In this document: piece by piece, positions 33,894 to 42,492 of the stretch
Layout: every line of letters begins with the position of its first letter
How positions within the stretch are numbered: the stretch's first letter is position 1
DNA from: CAZKUN01 sp964555935
Lineage (GTDB): Bacteria; Armatimonadota; Zipacnadia; Zipacnadales; VGFC01
Assembly: GCA_964555935.1 (NCBI GenBank)
Contig: CAZKUN010000045.1
Coordinates: forward strand, 1 to 46,433
DNA: 46,433 nucleotides
Reading direction: 5' to 3'
Position numbers and translations under genes: made by a program
The notes under the pieces: generated by a model
Told to the model about the DNA's origin: nothing
The model's database searches: none
Seen by the model: only the letters and a program-made list of their open reading frames with translations

Positions 33894-35456
33894 CTAGCTC
33901 CCCTCCGGCTCGGGGAAGTCCCCGGTGATATCGAATTCGTAGACAGGCTGATCTCCGATGGTAACGACGTTGAGACTGCTGAGCTTCACCTCGGAGAAGT
34001 GCGGCTTGCGGCTCAGAACGCGGACCGCTTCGGTTACCGCGACAGCATCGAGAGCGTGGTCATGAACGCTCACGCCGCGAGTTCGGTCGTAGAGGAAATC
34101 AGTCAGCCAGACGCCTCCGGGCATCGACACGCTGACGCCGTGGAGCATTTCAAGCGGGCGCGACGTGGGGTCGTCGAGGGCGATCAGCAAGTCCTCCACA
34201 TCCGACACTGCGGCCGCGTCGGCCAGCGCCTGATCGAGATCTCCGACGGTCGCCTCCAGGTCCGCCACCTGCGTCGCCGTGCTCTTAGCACTAGCTTCGA
34301 GCTTCACCAACTGGCTATTGGCGTACCAATACGCGCCACCCAAGACGATCACAGCCGCCGCGATCGCAGCGACAATGCCCGTCACGTGCCGCCGGCGTTC
34401 CCGATCGGCGCGCTCGGCCTTCGGCGACAGGTCGATCTCAACTGGGCTTCGGCCGGCTGCCCTGAGCGCCAGGCCGTAGGCGATAGTGAACTCGTGGCCC
34501 GGGCCCGGGAGTTCGATGGACGCCTCCGCCAGCGGATCGAACAGGCCGATGTCCATGCCGATGGCGTCTTCCAACGCCTCGCGAAGCCCTGGCGTGTCGG
34601 CTCCCTCGCCCGTGATCTCAACCGTGCAGCGCTGCATCCCGCCGCGTTGGCTGCGGAATGACTCCAGCGTCCGGCGAATTTCCTGGGCAAGCCGCGCCAG
34701 CCACTCCGTCGCGCGCTCGCGATCGATCGGCTCGTCGGGCAATCCAACGGGCGGCGGCCCAGCATCCAGGCCGGTCACGCCGTTCGACTGCCGAACCTCC
34801 TCGGCCTCGGGCGCGCTGATCTGCAAGTCCTCCGCCAACGCCGTTCGTAGCGTCTCGACCCCCGATGCGACCGATCGCGCGAGGACGAGGTTTCCGGACT
34901 CGCAGACGGCGATAGACGCGTGCTCGCCCGATAGGTCGGCGATCAGGGCGGCTTCGGAGACGCCCTCGCGCGCTTGCTGCCAGGCGGCGAGCAACGCCGT
35001 TGCCGTCGTATCGACGACAGTCGTGCCGGAGGTGGCGCCGAGCAAGGCGGTGCTTAGCTGGACGGCCTCATTCTTGCGCACCGCGGCAACCACGACGTCA
35101 AGACGGTCGGCGCCTCGGTCGACGATCGCGTGGAAGTCCAGTTCGACGGCCTCGACTGGAAGCGGGATGTATCGCTCCGCCTCGAAGCGCACCATGCGGT
35201 CGATGTTCCCGCCACTCGTCTGTGGCAGCGTCATCCGGCGGACCGTTGCCCGGTCAAGACCGAAGGCTGTGGCGACGGCGCCAGGCCTCACGCGAACAGA
35301 ACGAATGCTGTCGCGTAGCGAGTCCGGAAGCGTCCCGCCACGCGGCGTCACGGTCCCCACGATCGGTTCGCCCGTCGCTGAGTCCACCGCCAGCGCGCGC
35401 AGAACGCCGTTGTCAATCGAAATCCCTACTGCAGGCTCATTACGTGCCAAACGCAC
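33894..35456 (-). CDS. gspL: GspL-type protein: PilM-PilN fusion
   Basis: A 520-residue protein in which the two type IV pilus platform proteins are joined. Residues 1-330 are PilM-like, an actin-fold cytoplasmic domain (VGISIDNGVLRALAVD; MVRFEAERYIPLPVEAVELD; DTTATALLAAW). Residues about 362-382 are a membrane helix, followed by a coiled coil and a PilN-like periplasmic domain (MPGGVWLTDFLYDRTRGVSV; AVRVLSRKPHFSEVKLSSLN). GspL proteins have the same architecture, but the PilM half here is unusually close to true PilM. The GTG at 35456 directly abuts its GGAGG; a TTG at 35450 has better spacing (6 nt) and may be the true start. It recruits the GspE ATPase. Confidence 0.88.
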   Translation of the reverse strand: MRLARNEPAVGISIDNGVLRALAVDSATGEPIVGTVTPRGGTLPDSLRDSIRSVRVRPGAVATAFGLDRATVRRMTLPQTSGGNIDRMVRFEAERYIPLPVEAVELDFHAIVDRGADRLDVVVAAVRKNEAVQLSTALLGATSGTTVVDTTATALLAAWQQAREGVSEAALIADLSGEHASIAVCESGNLVLARSVASGVETLRTALAEDLQISAPEAEEVRQSNGVTGLDAGPPPVGLPDEPIDRERATEWLARLAQEIRRTLESFRSQRGGMQRCTVEITGEGADTPGLREALEDAIGMDIGLFDPLAEASIELPGPGHEFTIAYGLALRAAGRSPVEIDLSPKAERADRERRRHVTGIVAAIAAAVIVLGGAYWYANSQLVKLEASAKSTATQVADLEATVGDLDQALADAAAVSDVEDLLIALDDPTSRPLEMLHGVSVSMPGGVWLTDFLYDRTRGVSVHDHALDAVAVTEAVRVLSRKPHFSEVKLSSLNVVTIGDQPVYEFDITGDFPEPEGS

Positions 35457-35490
35457 CCTCCAACCACACGTGGCTCAGGCAGCAACTCCG

Positions 35491-36999
35491 CTACCCTTCC
35501 ACAATATGGACGATCTGCGGTTCATCGGACTTCAGATCCACGATCACCGTCAGCTTCACCCGAATCCGGCCCTCCTCGAGCGAGCCGACGGATGTAATCC
35601 TCAGCGAGCTACTGCGCGCGCTGATGTCCTCAACGATCTGCGTGAAGACTTGGTCAGATACATCGTCGAGCCTGAGCAGATCGCCCCGCGAGCCGAACGG
35701 CTCGTTCTCTCGCTCCTCGATGATTGCCTGGACCAGTTGCTCGTCCATCCCCTCGAGCGTCGCCAACACCTCGGCCGGGGCCGTGTTGATGTTGTAGACC
35801 CCATGCCGATACTCGTCCGGAGCCGGCAAATCCGCCGTGTCGCCCTCGGAGCCGCCTCCGCCCTGCCCCGGTTGCTGGGGACCAGTCTGCTGGCCTGGCT
35901 GTCCCGGTTGTCCGGGCTGGGGCAGACCGGGGATCCCGCCACCACCGCCCGTCGGCGGCTGGAACTGGCGCGCGGCGTCGCCCGGAATACTCGGCAACCC
36001 CGGCAGTCCCGGCACCGCGCCGCCCTGACCGGGGACGCCGGGAAGCCCTGGAATCTGCGGCGCGGGCTCCTCCTCGGGCTGGGCTTCGCCCGGCTGCGCG
36101 TTCTCGTCTTCGCCGGGCTGCGAGCGCGTGGTGACGAGGTCCGCCACTTGCTGCATCTTCTCCCGCGTCATTCCGGGAACCTGAAGCAACTCGCCGATGC
36201 TCTGGAAAGGCCGCGAGCCGCGCCGGTTGATGATGGCGCTGATGTCGCTGCTGGTCAGCACCTCGCCGGCGATCTCGGAGATATCGTCCTCTTCCGCGAC
36301 GTTGATGTTCACCCGATCGCGGCCCTGCGCGTCCTGGTCGTTCATCCCGCCGTAAACAGTAAAGATGCTCTCAAGCGGCAGGATCTCCTCGGATTCGCTC
36401 TGCTCGCTCGGTGACCGGATGGCCATCGGCCGGTTGGCGCGCGATCCGTAGTACGTTTCGTCCGTCATGCCGGCAACCAAGAGCAGCTCCTGCATCGTCA
36501 TGAACGGGCGGTTCGCGCAAATCCTTGGCGGGCGCAGCCGCGCGTAGTGATCGGCCTCCGCCCCATCGCGACGCGTCTCGTCATCCTCATCCCGCCAATC
36601 CAAAATGCAGGCCATCAGTTCGGGCGTGAGCTGCGTGAGCTGGCTCAGTGATTCCTCGTCAACCACGTTGACGTCGAGTTTGGAGCTCTCATCCGTCACG
36701 AGCACCTCGTAGCGCTCGTCGTCCGGGAATGGAAACTCGTCTTCTTCCGAGTCAAGGTAGGCCCACTCGGACAGGCTTGAGAAGTAGCCCGTCTGGTCCG
36801 ACTGATATGCCGCGATGGCTCGCTCGATACCGGCACGAGCGGCGTAGGTGGCGCGGGCACGCTCCATCTCGTTGTGAGCGGCGCGGCTTTCAACATGCAT
36901 GGTAGAGGCGAACGTCAGTGCCAGCACGGCCAGGATCGTCAGCACCCAAAGCGTGATGATCAGGACCATCCCGTCATCGCGGCTGCGAGATCGTCTCAT
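35491..36999 (-). CDS. gspK: Minor pseudopilin GspK with collagen-like insert
   Basis: A 502-residue GspK. The leader MRRSRSRDDG is followed by MVLIITLWVLTILAVLALTF, with no Glu at +5, as is normal for GspK. After the helix come the GspK-specific helical repeats (VNVVDEESLSQL; VNINVAEEDDISEIAG and FQSIGELLQVPGM; YNINTAPAEVLATLEGM). Between about 311 and 386 lies a long insert rich in Pro, Gly and Gln with IPGLPGVPGQGG and PGLPGLPSIPG units, not part of the family fold. GspK caps the pseudopilus tip together with GspI and GspJ. The gene starts within the gspJ stop (ATGA overlap). Confidence 0.92.
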   Translation of the reverse strand: MRRSRSRDDGMVLIITLWVLTILAVLALTFASTMHVESRAAHNEMERARATYAARAGIERAIAAYQSDQTGYFSSLSEWAYLDSEEDEFPFPDDERYEVLVTDESSKLDVNVVDEESLSQLTQLTPELMACILDWRDEDDETRRDGAEADHYARLRPPRICANRPFMTMQELLLVAGMTDETYYGSRANRPMAIRSPSEQSESEEILPLESIFTVYGGMNDQDAQGRDRVNINVAEEDDISEIAGEVLTSSDISAIINRRGSRPFQSIGELLQVPGMTREKMQQVADLVTTRSQPGEDENAQPGEAQPEEEPAPQIPGLPGVPGQGGAVPGLPGLPSIPGDAARQFQPPTGGGGGIPGLPQPGQPGQPGQQTGPQQPGQGGGGSEGDTADLPAPDEYRHGVYNINTAPAEVLATLEGMDEQLVQAIIEERENEPFGSRGDLLRLDDVSDQVFTQIVEDISARSSSLRITSVGSLEEGRIRVKLTVIVDLKSDEPQIVHIVEG

Positions 37000-37856
37000 C
37001 GGCCACCCCCTGGCGTCGGCATGGTTGGGACGCCTCCGCCACCAGTCGGCAAACCTGGGATCGACGGAATGCCCGGGATGTTCGGCTGCGGTTGCTCGGG
37101 ACCAGGCTCTTCCGCATCCGGGCCGCCAGGCTGCTCGGGACCGCCTTGGCCGGGCTCCTGCTCAGACTCCGCGACTTGCCCCGTGCCGATCGGCGCCGCC
37201 GCCAGCTCAAGATGAACGGTCACGGAGAACGGCATCATGTCTTCGATGTCAGACTCGACATCTTCCTCAATCTCGGCCGGGAGCACGTACATCACGACCT
37301 GCACGGAGGTCGGCATGTCCGTGCGCTCTTCCCACTCCTCGACCCAGGTCTCCTCATTCGGATCGTAATACGTCATCTCAAGGCCAACGGCCCACGGACA
37401 GTACTCGCGAGTCGACAGGTCCTGCTGTTCGGGCGCGATCTCCTCGGGCAGCGGCATGGCTATCGCTGAGCGCACGAGACCCATCCGGTCCGTCCGCTCT
37501 TCCATGTCGACATAGTACTGAACCCTCACCAGATCGCCCGTCGGCATCAGGGATGCCATCGGCGCTCCAGACGCGGATGAGAACTCCAGCGTGTCGGACG
37601 GGAGTCCGTTGTACATCTCGTTCGTGCCGATGAACGTGAACTGCTCGTCTTCCTCGCGAAGCACCGCGGCCTGCAGGTCCTTCTTGATCTGGTTGAGCGT
37701 CACGCGGACGCCCTGAAAGAGTTCGGACCGCTTCTCGCCGATGATCTGCGTCCGGCGAGCCGATGACAGCACTCCCAGCACCGCGGCGATGACGACCGTG
37801 CCGATCGAGAGGGACACGAGCAGCTCAACAAGCGACATGCCCTGGCGACGCATCAT
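36996..37856 (-). CDS. gspJ: Minor pseudopilin GspJ with collagen-like tail
   Basis: A 286-residue GspJ. Leader MMRRQG, then MSLVELLVSLSIGTVVIAAV, with Glu at +5 and Met instead of Phe at +1. The globular part has the GspJ pattern (LFQGVRVTLNQIKKDLQAAV; DTLEFSS; VQYYVD; GLEMTYYDPNEETWVEEW). The last 50 residues are a Pro/Gly tail with IPGIPSIPGLPTGGGG, similar in composition and motif to the insert in GspK. Start and stop overlap both neighbours by ATGA, so translation of I, J and K is coupled, in line with their tip complex. Confidence 0.9.
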   Translation of the reverse strand: MMRRQGMSLVELLVSLSIGTVVIAAVLGVLSSARRTQIIGEKRSELFQGVRVTLNQIKKDLQAAVLREEDEQFTFIGTNEMYNGLPSDTLEFSSASGAPMASLMPTGDLVRVQYYVDMEERTDRMGLVRSAIAMPLPEEIAPEQQDLSTREYCPWAVGLEMTYYDPNEETWVEEWEERTDMPTSVQVVMYVLPAEIEEDVESDIEDMMPFSVTVHLELAAAPIGTGQVAESEQEPGQGGPEQPGGPDAEEPGPEQPQPNIPGIPSIPGLPTGGGGVPTMPTPGGGR

Positions 37857-38269
37857 CGCGCGCCCCCCCCTCCGGCTGCCGCGTTGGGATCATTCTCGCG
37901 TAAGGCCGTGCTCAGCACGAGGTAGTCATCCAAAGTCGCGACAGACCAATAGACCGTGACCGTAACGAGTTCCAGTCCCTCGATCTCGCTGTCCGCGATC
38001 TCAACAGACCAAGTGAAGTCCGGGAACTCCTCGCCGAAGTCGCCCTCATCTTGGCCGGCGGTGATGTAGGTCTCCTTGATGACCTCTTCCATCTTGCCGC
38101 TGGCCAAGAACGTCGCCGTCGTGAGGAACTCATCCTGAAGGCTAAGCCGCATCGCCGCGCCATACGCCTCGATGACGGCCACGATCCCCACGCCCATGAT
38201 GGCGAGGGATACGATGACCTCGAGCAGCGTAAAGCCGCCTCGGCGGCGCGCGCGGTGCCTACTCGTCAT
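37853..38269 (-). CDS. gspI: Minor pseudopilin GspI
   Basis: A 138-residue pseudopilin. Leader MTSRHRARRRGG is followed by FTLLEVIVSLAIMGVGIVAV with Glu at +5 and the G-V-G typical of GspI. The short globular part has LASGKMEEVIKE and FTWSVEI, LVTVTVYW. It starts 11 nt inside the gspH gene and overlaps gspJ by 4 nt. A short C-run lies near the end of the coding strand (GGGGAR C-terminus). Confidence 0.9.
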   Translation of the reverse strand: MTSRHRARRRGGFTLLEVIVSLAIMGVGIVAVIEAYGAAMRLSLQDEFLTTATFLASGKMEEVIKETYITAGQDEGDFGEEFPDFTWSVEIADSEIEGLELVTVTVYWSVATLDDYLVLSTALRENDPNAAAGGGGAR

Positions 38270-38846
38270 TCTCGGCGTCCTCAGTGACCTCGGTGCGGCC
38301 CGTGATCGGGTCCAGCGTCACGACAACGTTGTCTTCGAAATCATTCTCGAGCAGTATCTGGGCTCCGTCGTTTGTGCCCGATGGTGAGAACGAGACATAC
38401 GGAGTGCCCTCGTCGTTCACCCGCTTCTCCTGGGCCTCGATGACCTCCGCCGCCTCATCGCTGTACTCGGCGAGTTCCTCATCGCCAAGGTGCAACTCGG
38501 CCAGCGTGACGATGTCAGGCAACTCTCGCGACGCCGCAAGCGCCGACTCGTCCTCAATGAACACCGGCTCGTCGTCGTACTCGGAGTCATCTTCCGACTC
38601 GACGTCATAGAACGTAACCCACAGCCGGCCACCCTCTGCGTCGACGTTCAGCCGATAGGTCGTCCCCTCGACGATGGCCTGCGTCCGCGCGTATTGCATG
38701 AGAGCCACCGTATCGCGGGCCGCCGAATTGAGCTTGGCCGTGTGGTACTGGCGCTGGAACGACGGCGCGACCAGCGCCGCCATCAGCACGAGTATCGTCA
38801 GCACCACGAGTAGCTCAATGAGCGTAAAGCCGCGATCTGATCGCAT
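38259..38846 (-). CDS. gspH: Minor pseudopilin GspH
   Basis: A 195-residue pseudopilin: short leader MRSDRG, then FTLIELLVVLTILVLMAALV with Glu at +5, followed by the GspH-type helix (KLNSAARDTVALMQYARTQA) and TYRLNVDAEGGRLWV. A strongly acidic insertion (about 77-140, runs of Asp, Glu, Ser) makes it longer than the usual 150-170 residues. The C-terminal strands include VSFSPSGTNDGAQI, typical for GspH/FimT. It begins 26 nt after gspG. Confidence 0.88.
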   Translation of the reverse strand: MRSDRGFTLIELLVVLTILVLMAALVAPSFQRQYHTAKLNSAARDTVALMQYARTQAIVEGTTYRLNVDAEGGRLWVTFYDVESEDDSEYDDEPVFIEDESALAASRELPDIVTLAELHLGDEELAEYSDEAAEVIEAQEKRVNDEGTPYVSFSPSGTNDGAQILLENDFEDNVVVTLDPITGRTEVTEDAENDE

Positions 38847-38872
38847 CTATCTGCGCGCTCCGTGTTTCCGGT

Positions 38873-39337
38873 CTACCCTTCGGCCCAGGTCGAGCGCTCC
38901 CAAGAGTTGATGTCCGCGTCCAGGTCATCTCCGCCCTCGACGCCGTCCGCGCCGAGCGACCAGAGATGGTAGCTGCGGTTGTTCTCAAGGGAGATGTAAT
39001 TCCACTCGTTGCCCCAGCCGTCGGTGGGCACTGCGTCGGTGTCCTTGAGGTACGGGCCCCTCCACCGCTTTGGCTTCGGCGAGCTGGTCGGCTCATGCAG
39101 AAGAGCGTCAAGCCCCTGCTCGGAGCTCGGGATCTTGCCTGAGTTGTCGACCTGGTACTGCTCCAGCGCGCCCCGGAGGCCGCTCATCTGGATGATCGAG
39201 GTCTTGCGCCGAGCCTCTTCCGCCCGGTTCATGACTCGGGGCAGAACCAGCGCGGCCAGTAGCACCAGGATAACCATGACGACCATCAGCTCAATGAGAG
39301 TAAAACCAGTGCGGGCAAGCCGCTTGCAGCTACTCAT
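38873..39337 (-). CDS. gspG: Major pseudopilin GspG
   Basis: A 154-residue major pseudopilin. Leader MSSCKRLARTG, then FTLIELMVVMVILVLLAALV, and the GspG-specific body: IQMSGLRGALEQYQVDNSGK, IPSSEQGLDALL, RWRGPYLKD, PTDGWGNEW, and the calcium-site-like end LGADGVEGGDDLDADINSW. The ATG at 39337 is chosen over a TTG two codons earlier because AGGAGG then has a 9-nt spacing. It polymerises into the pseudopilus that pushes substrates through the secretin. Confidence 0.94.
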   Translation of the reverse strand: MSSCKRLARTGFTLIELMVVMVILVLLAALVLPRVMNRAEEARRKTSIIQMSGLRGALEQYQVDNSGKIPSSEQGLDALLHEPTSSPKPKRWRGPYLKDTDAVPTDGWGNEWNYISLENNRSYHLWSLGADGVEGGDDLDADINSWERSTWAEG

Positions 39338-39382
39338 GACCAACGTCCTCCTTGCGAATCGATACGGATTCAGCGCCGGCGT

Positions 39383-40597
39383 TCAGCCCGACGCCATTAG
39401 GTTCAGATCGAAAATCGGCAACAGCATCGAGATGATGACGCTCCCGACGACCACGCCCATCACGAGAATGATGATCGGCTCGAGCAGCGAGACGAGCTGA
39501 CGAACCGTGTTCTGCACCTCGATGTCGTACGAATTCGCCACTCGGCTAAGGATGGCATCGACGTCGCCCGTCTCCTCGCCGACGGCAATCATGTTGACCA
39601 CCAGCGATGGGAACGCGCCCGTCCGCCGGAGCGGATCGGCGATCGACTCACCCTCGCGAACGCTGTCACTCACCTCATCCAGCGCCCGGGCCATCATCGT
39701 GTTTCCGATGGTCCCCTGCACCGATTCGAGCGCCTCGAGAATCGGTACGCCGCCCCTGAGAAGCGTCCCAAGCGTGTGCGCGAAACGGGCGGTTGAGATC
39801 TTCAGCGACAGCGGCCCGACGACGGGCGGCTTGACCTTGACCGAATCGAAGATCAGCGACCCGCTCGGCGTGCGGATGTACCAGCGGAAAGCCAAAACGA
39901 GCACGGCCCCGCCGACTAGCACCATCCACCAGTACTTGCCGAGGAATGTCGAGACCGCGAGCACCACAAGCGTCGGCGCCGGCAGCGTCTGGCCCAGGCC
40001 CTCGAAGATCAGCACGAAGCGCGGGATCAGGAACGTGACCAGGAAGAAGACCGCCGCGGTGCCAACCACGATCAGCAGTATCGGATACGCCAGGGCAGAG
40101 CGGATGTGCGCCCACTGCTGCGATTGCTGCTCCATGTAATCGGCGAGACGGTCGAGCACGCCCTCCAAGTCACCCGAGGCCTCGCCGGCGCGCACGAGGT
40201 TGACGTACAACTCGTCGAACATCTCGGGGAACTTCGTCAGCGTGTCGCTGAGCGACGCGCCCGTTTGGATCTCTTCCCGAACGCGCAACAGAATGTCCTG
40301 AGCGCGGGGGTTATCAACATTATCGATGAGGATCGTCAACGAGCGGATGATGGTCAGCCCGGCGCCGAGGAGATTCGCAAGCTGGCGCGTGATGACCGTC
40401 TTGTCGGCCGTCGTGATCCGCGTGAACAGGGCGCTGCGACCGCCGGCCTCGCGGGCGGGAGCGGCCTCCTTGACATCCATCGGGTAGTTGCCGCCGTCGC
40501 GCACCCGATTGATGGCGGCTTGGAGATCCTCGGCGTGGAGTTCGCCGATAACCTCCCGTCCCGCATCGTCAACTGCTACGTAATTGAAAGTCGGCAT
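39383..40597 (-). CDS. gspF: Type II secretion inner-membrane platform GspF
   Basis: A 404-residue GspF of standard length. It starts MPTFNYVAVDDAGREVIGEL, with two T2SSF helical domains (about 70-190 with RQLANLLGAGLTIIRSLTIL; about 270-390 with FAHTLGTLLRGGVPILEALE) and three membrane segments (about 168-190, 220-240, 370-395). FALA-type signatures GEASGDLEGVLDRLADYME and GEETGDVDAILSRVA are present. It is the polytopic base that GspE rotates. It begins 32 nt after gspE. Confidence 0.95.
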   Translation of the reverse strand: MPTFNYVAVDDAGREVIGELHAEDLQAAINRVRDGGNYPMDVKEAAPAREAGGRSALFTRITTADKTVITRQLANLLGAGLTIIRSLTILIDNVDNPRAQDILLRVREEIQTGASLSDTLTKFPEMFDELYVNLVRAGEASGDLEGVLDRLADYMEQQSQQWAHIRSALAYPILLIVVGTAAVFFLVTFLIPRFVLIFEGLGQTLPAPTLVVLAVSTFLGKYWWMVLVGGAVLVLAFRWYIRTPSGSLIFDSVKVKPPVVGPLSLKISTARFAHTLGTLLRGGVPILEALESVQGTIGNTMMARALDEVSDSVREGESIADPLRRTGAFPSLVVNMIAVGEETGDVDAILSRVANSYDIEVQNTVRQLVSLLEPIIILVMGVVVGSVIISMLLPIFDLNLMASG

Positions 40598-40629
40598 CGA
40601 GCGATCGATCCCCCAAGACTAGGGTCAGC

Positions 40630-42327
40630 TCATTCCTCGATCTGCGTCACGGCAAGAATCTCTTCGATGGTCGTATCGCCGGCCAGCACCTTCAGCCAGC
40701 CATCCTGGCGCATCGGCGCCATGCCATGGATCACCGCTTCGCGCTTGATCTCACCGGCCGAGGCGCGGCGGATGATCATGGATCGGATGTGCTCGTTCAG
40801 CGGCAAGACCTCGTAAATCGCCGTCCGGCCCTGATAGCCCGTGTACCGGCATGACGCGCAGCCCGTCCCGCGGACCAGCGTCCCAGGCGGGTCGATCTCA
40901 AGCTCGCGATGGATCGTGGCCAGCCACTCGGCGGAGGGCTCGTATTCCTCGCGACATTCGTGACAGATCGTGCGGACCAGTCGCTGGGCCAGCACGCCCT
41001 CGAGCGACGAAGCGATGAGGTACGGCTCGACGCCCATGTCCTGCATCCGGGTGATCGCGCCGGGGGCGTCGTTTGTATGGAGCGTGCTGAATACAAGGTG
41101 ACCCGTCAGCGCCGCGTTGATCGCGATGTTCGCGGTGTCCTTATCGCGGATCTCACCGACCATGACGATGTCGGGGTCATGGCGGACGATGGAGCGCAGG
41201 CCGGATGCAAAGCTCAGACCGATCTTGTTGTTGACATGGATCTGGTTGACGCCCTCGAGTCGGTACTCGACCGGATCCTCGATGGTGATGATCTTCTTGC
41301 GCGGGCTGTAGATCCGGCGCAGCGCCGCGTAGAGCGTGGTCGTCTTCCCACATCCCGTGGGTCCCGTGGCGAGGACGACGCCGTGGTGCTTCTGAATGAC
41401 GTTGACGTACTGCTCGAGCTGCTCGTTTTGCATCCCGAGTTCGTCGAGTTCAAAGGCGAGCTGGCTCTGGTCGAGGAGGCGTAGCACGACGGCCTCTCCG
41501 TACAGCGTCGGGATAATCGACACGCGAATGTCGACCTCGCGACCGGTGACCATCAGCGCGATGCGCCCGTCTTGCGGGAGCCGGTGCTCGGCGATGTTGA
41601 GGTTCGAGAGGATCTTGATGCGCGACACGATCGCCGGCAGGAGCCTCTGAGCCGGAGACGGTTGGTCGTTCAACACGCCATCGATACGATAGCGCAGCTT
41701 GATCTCATTCTCGAAGGGCTCGACGTGGATGTCGGAGGCCTTATCCGTTACCGCCTGGCGGATGACGGTGTTGACCAGCCGAATGACGAGGGCTTCCTTC
41801 GCCATCCGTTCCAGATCGCTCGGGTCGATCTCCTCGGAAGAGACCAACTCGACGTCGGCCTCGCCCTCGGCCATCATCTCCTGCATGTAGGCGTTCTCAA
41901 CGACGCGCAGCACTTCGCCGGCATCGGCCAACAGTGCCCGGACTTCCTTGCCCGTCACCATCCGCACGTCGTCCAGCGCCTCGAGGTTCAGAGGGTCGGC
42001 CATCGCAACCGTCACAACGCCGTTGTTCACCTCAAGAGGGACGATCTGGTGGCGTTGGGCCAGCTCGGCGGGAATGGTGGCAATGACTTCGGGATCGAGC
42101 GATACCTCTCGGAGGTCGATTGTGGCGATACCCAGCGACTGCCCAACAGCCTCCTGCATCTGCCGATTCGTGATCAGACCCAGCTTCACGAGGCTGACGC
42201 GAACAGGCTGACCGGCGCGCTCGGCGTCGGTCTGCGCTTTCTCAAGGTCGGCTTCGCTGAGAAGCCCGTCCTTCAGGAGAATCCGAATCGCCGGTTCAAC
42301 AGGCGATCCGGCCGAATGGTCTGTCAC
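40630..42327 (-). CDS. gspE: Type II secretion ATPase GspE
   Basis: A 565-residue ATPase. An N-terminal T2SSE_N domain (about 10-150) precedes the motor: Walker A ATGPTGCGKTTTLY (about 322-335), Asp box ITIEDPVEYRLEG, Walker B IVMVGEIRDKDTA (about 386-398), His box HLVFSTLHTNDAPGA, and a four-cysteine zinc motif, CHEC (about 455) and CASC (about 490). The GTG at 42327 is chosen because GGAGGAGG sits 6 nt upstream; the GTG two codons earlier abuts it. It heads the secretion operon. The 165-nt gap upstream holds two REP-like hairpins and no obvious promoter. Confidence 0.95.
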   Translation of the reverse strand: MTDHSAGSPVEPAIRILLKDGLLSEADLEKAQTDAERAGQPVRVSLVKLGLITNRQMQEAVGQSLGIATIDLREVSLDPEVIATIPAELAQRHQIVPLEVNNGVVTVAMADPLNLEALDDVRMVTGKEVRALLADAGEVLRVVENAYMQEMMAEGEADVELVSSEEIDPSDLERMAKEALVIRLVNTVIRQAVTDKASDIHVEPFENEIKLRYRIDGVLNDQPSPAQRLLPAIVSRIKILSNLNIAEHRLPQDGRIALMVTGREVDIRVSIIPTLYGEAVVLRLLDQSQLAFELDELGMQNEQLEQYVNVIQKHHGVVLATGPTGCGKTTTLYAALRRIYSPRKKIITIEDPVEYRLEGVNQIHVNNKIGLSFASGLRSIVRHDPDIVMVGEIRDKDTANIAINAALTGHLVFSTLHTNDAPGAITRMQDMGVEPYLIASSLEGVLAQRLVRTICHECREEYEPSAEWLATIHRELEIDPPGTLVRGTGCASCRYTGYQGRTAIYEVLPLNEHIRSMIIRRASAGEIKREAVIHGMAPMRQDGWLKVLAGDTTIEEILAVTQIEE

Positions 42328-42377
42328 AGTCACCCTCCTCCGGGCTACGTCAACACCGCGTTCCACCCGACCCCATC

Positions 42378-42404
42378 GTAGCACCGGCGCCCTCGCCGGT
42401 GCGT
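42378..42404 (+). repeat. GTAG-headed REP-like hairpin, type 1 copy A
   Basis: GTAG (42378-42381) precedes an 8-bp perfect stem, CACCGGCG (42382-42389) with CGCCGGTG (42394-42401), around the loop CCCT. A second copy stands at 45419 with two changes over 27 nt. Confidence 0.75.
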
Positions 42405-42448
42405 GCCAAGGCTCGCCATCGAGCCACCCTCACCTCTCCCAATCCCTC

Positions 42449-42471
42449 GTAGGAGCGGCTTCAGCCGCGAC
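42449..42471 (+). repeat. GTAG-headed REP-like hairpin, type 2
   Basis: GTAG (42449-42452) and GA precede the stem GCGGC (42455-42459) with GCCGC (42464-42468) around the loop TTCA. This sequence type is, from memory, a frequent REP motif in several GC-rich bacteria. Confidence 0.7.
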
Positions 42472-42492
42472 GCCGTTGCCGTCCCGCCCGCC

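Noticed and set aside
34486..36414. 642-codon open frame on the plus strand
   Set aside because: It runs antisense across gspL and gspK, and its translation is low-complexity Ser/Arg/Pro. No ribosome site or motif supports it.
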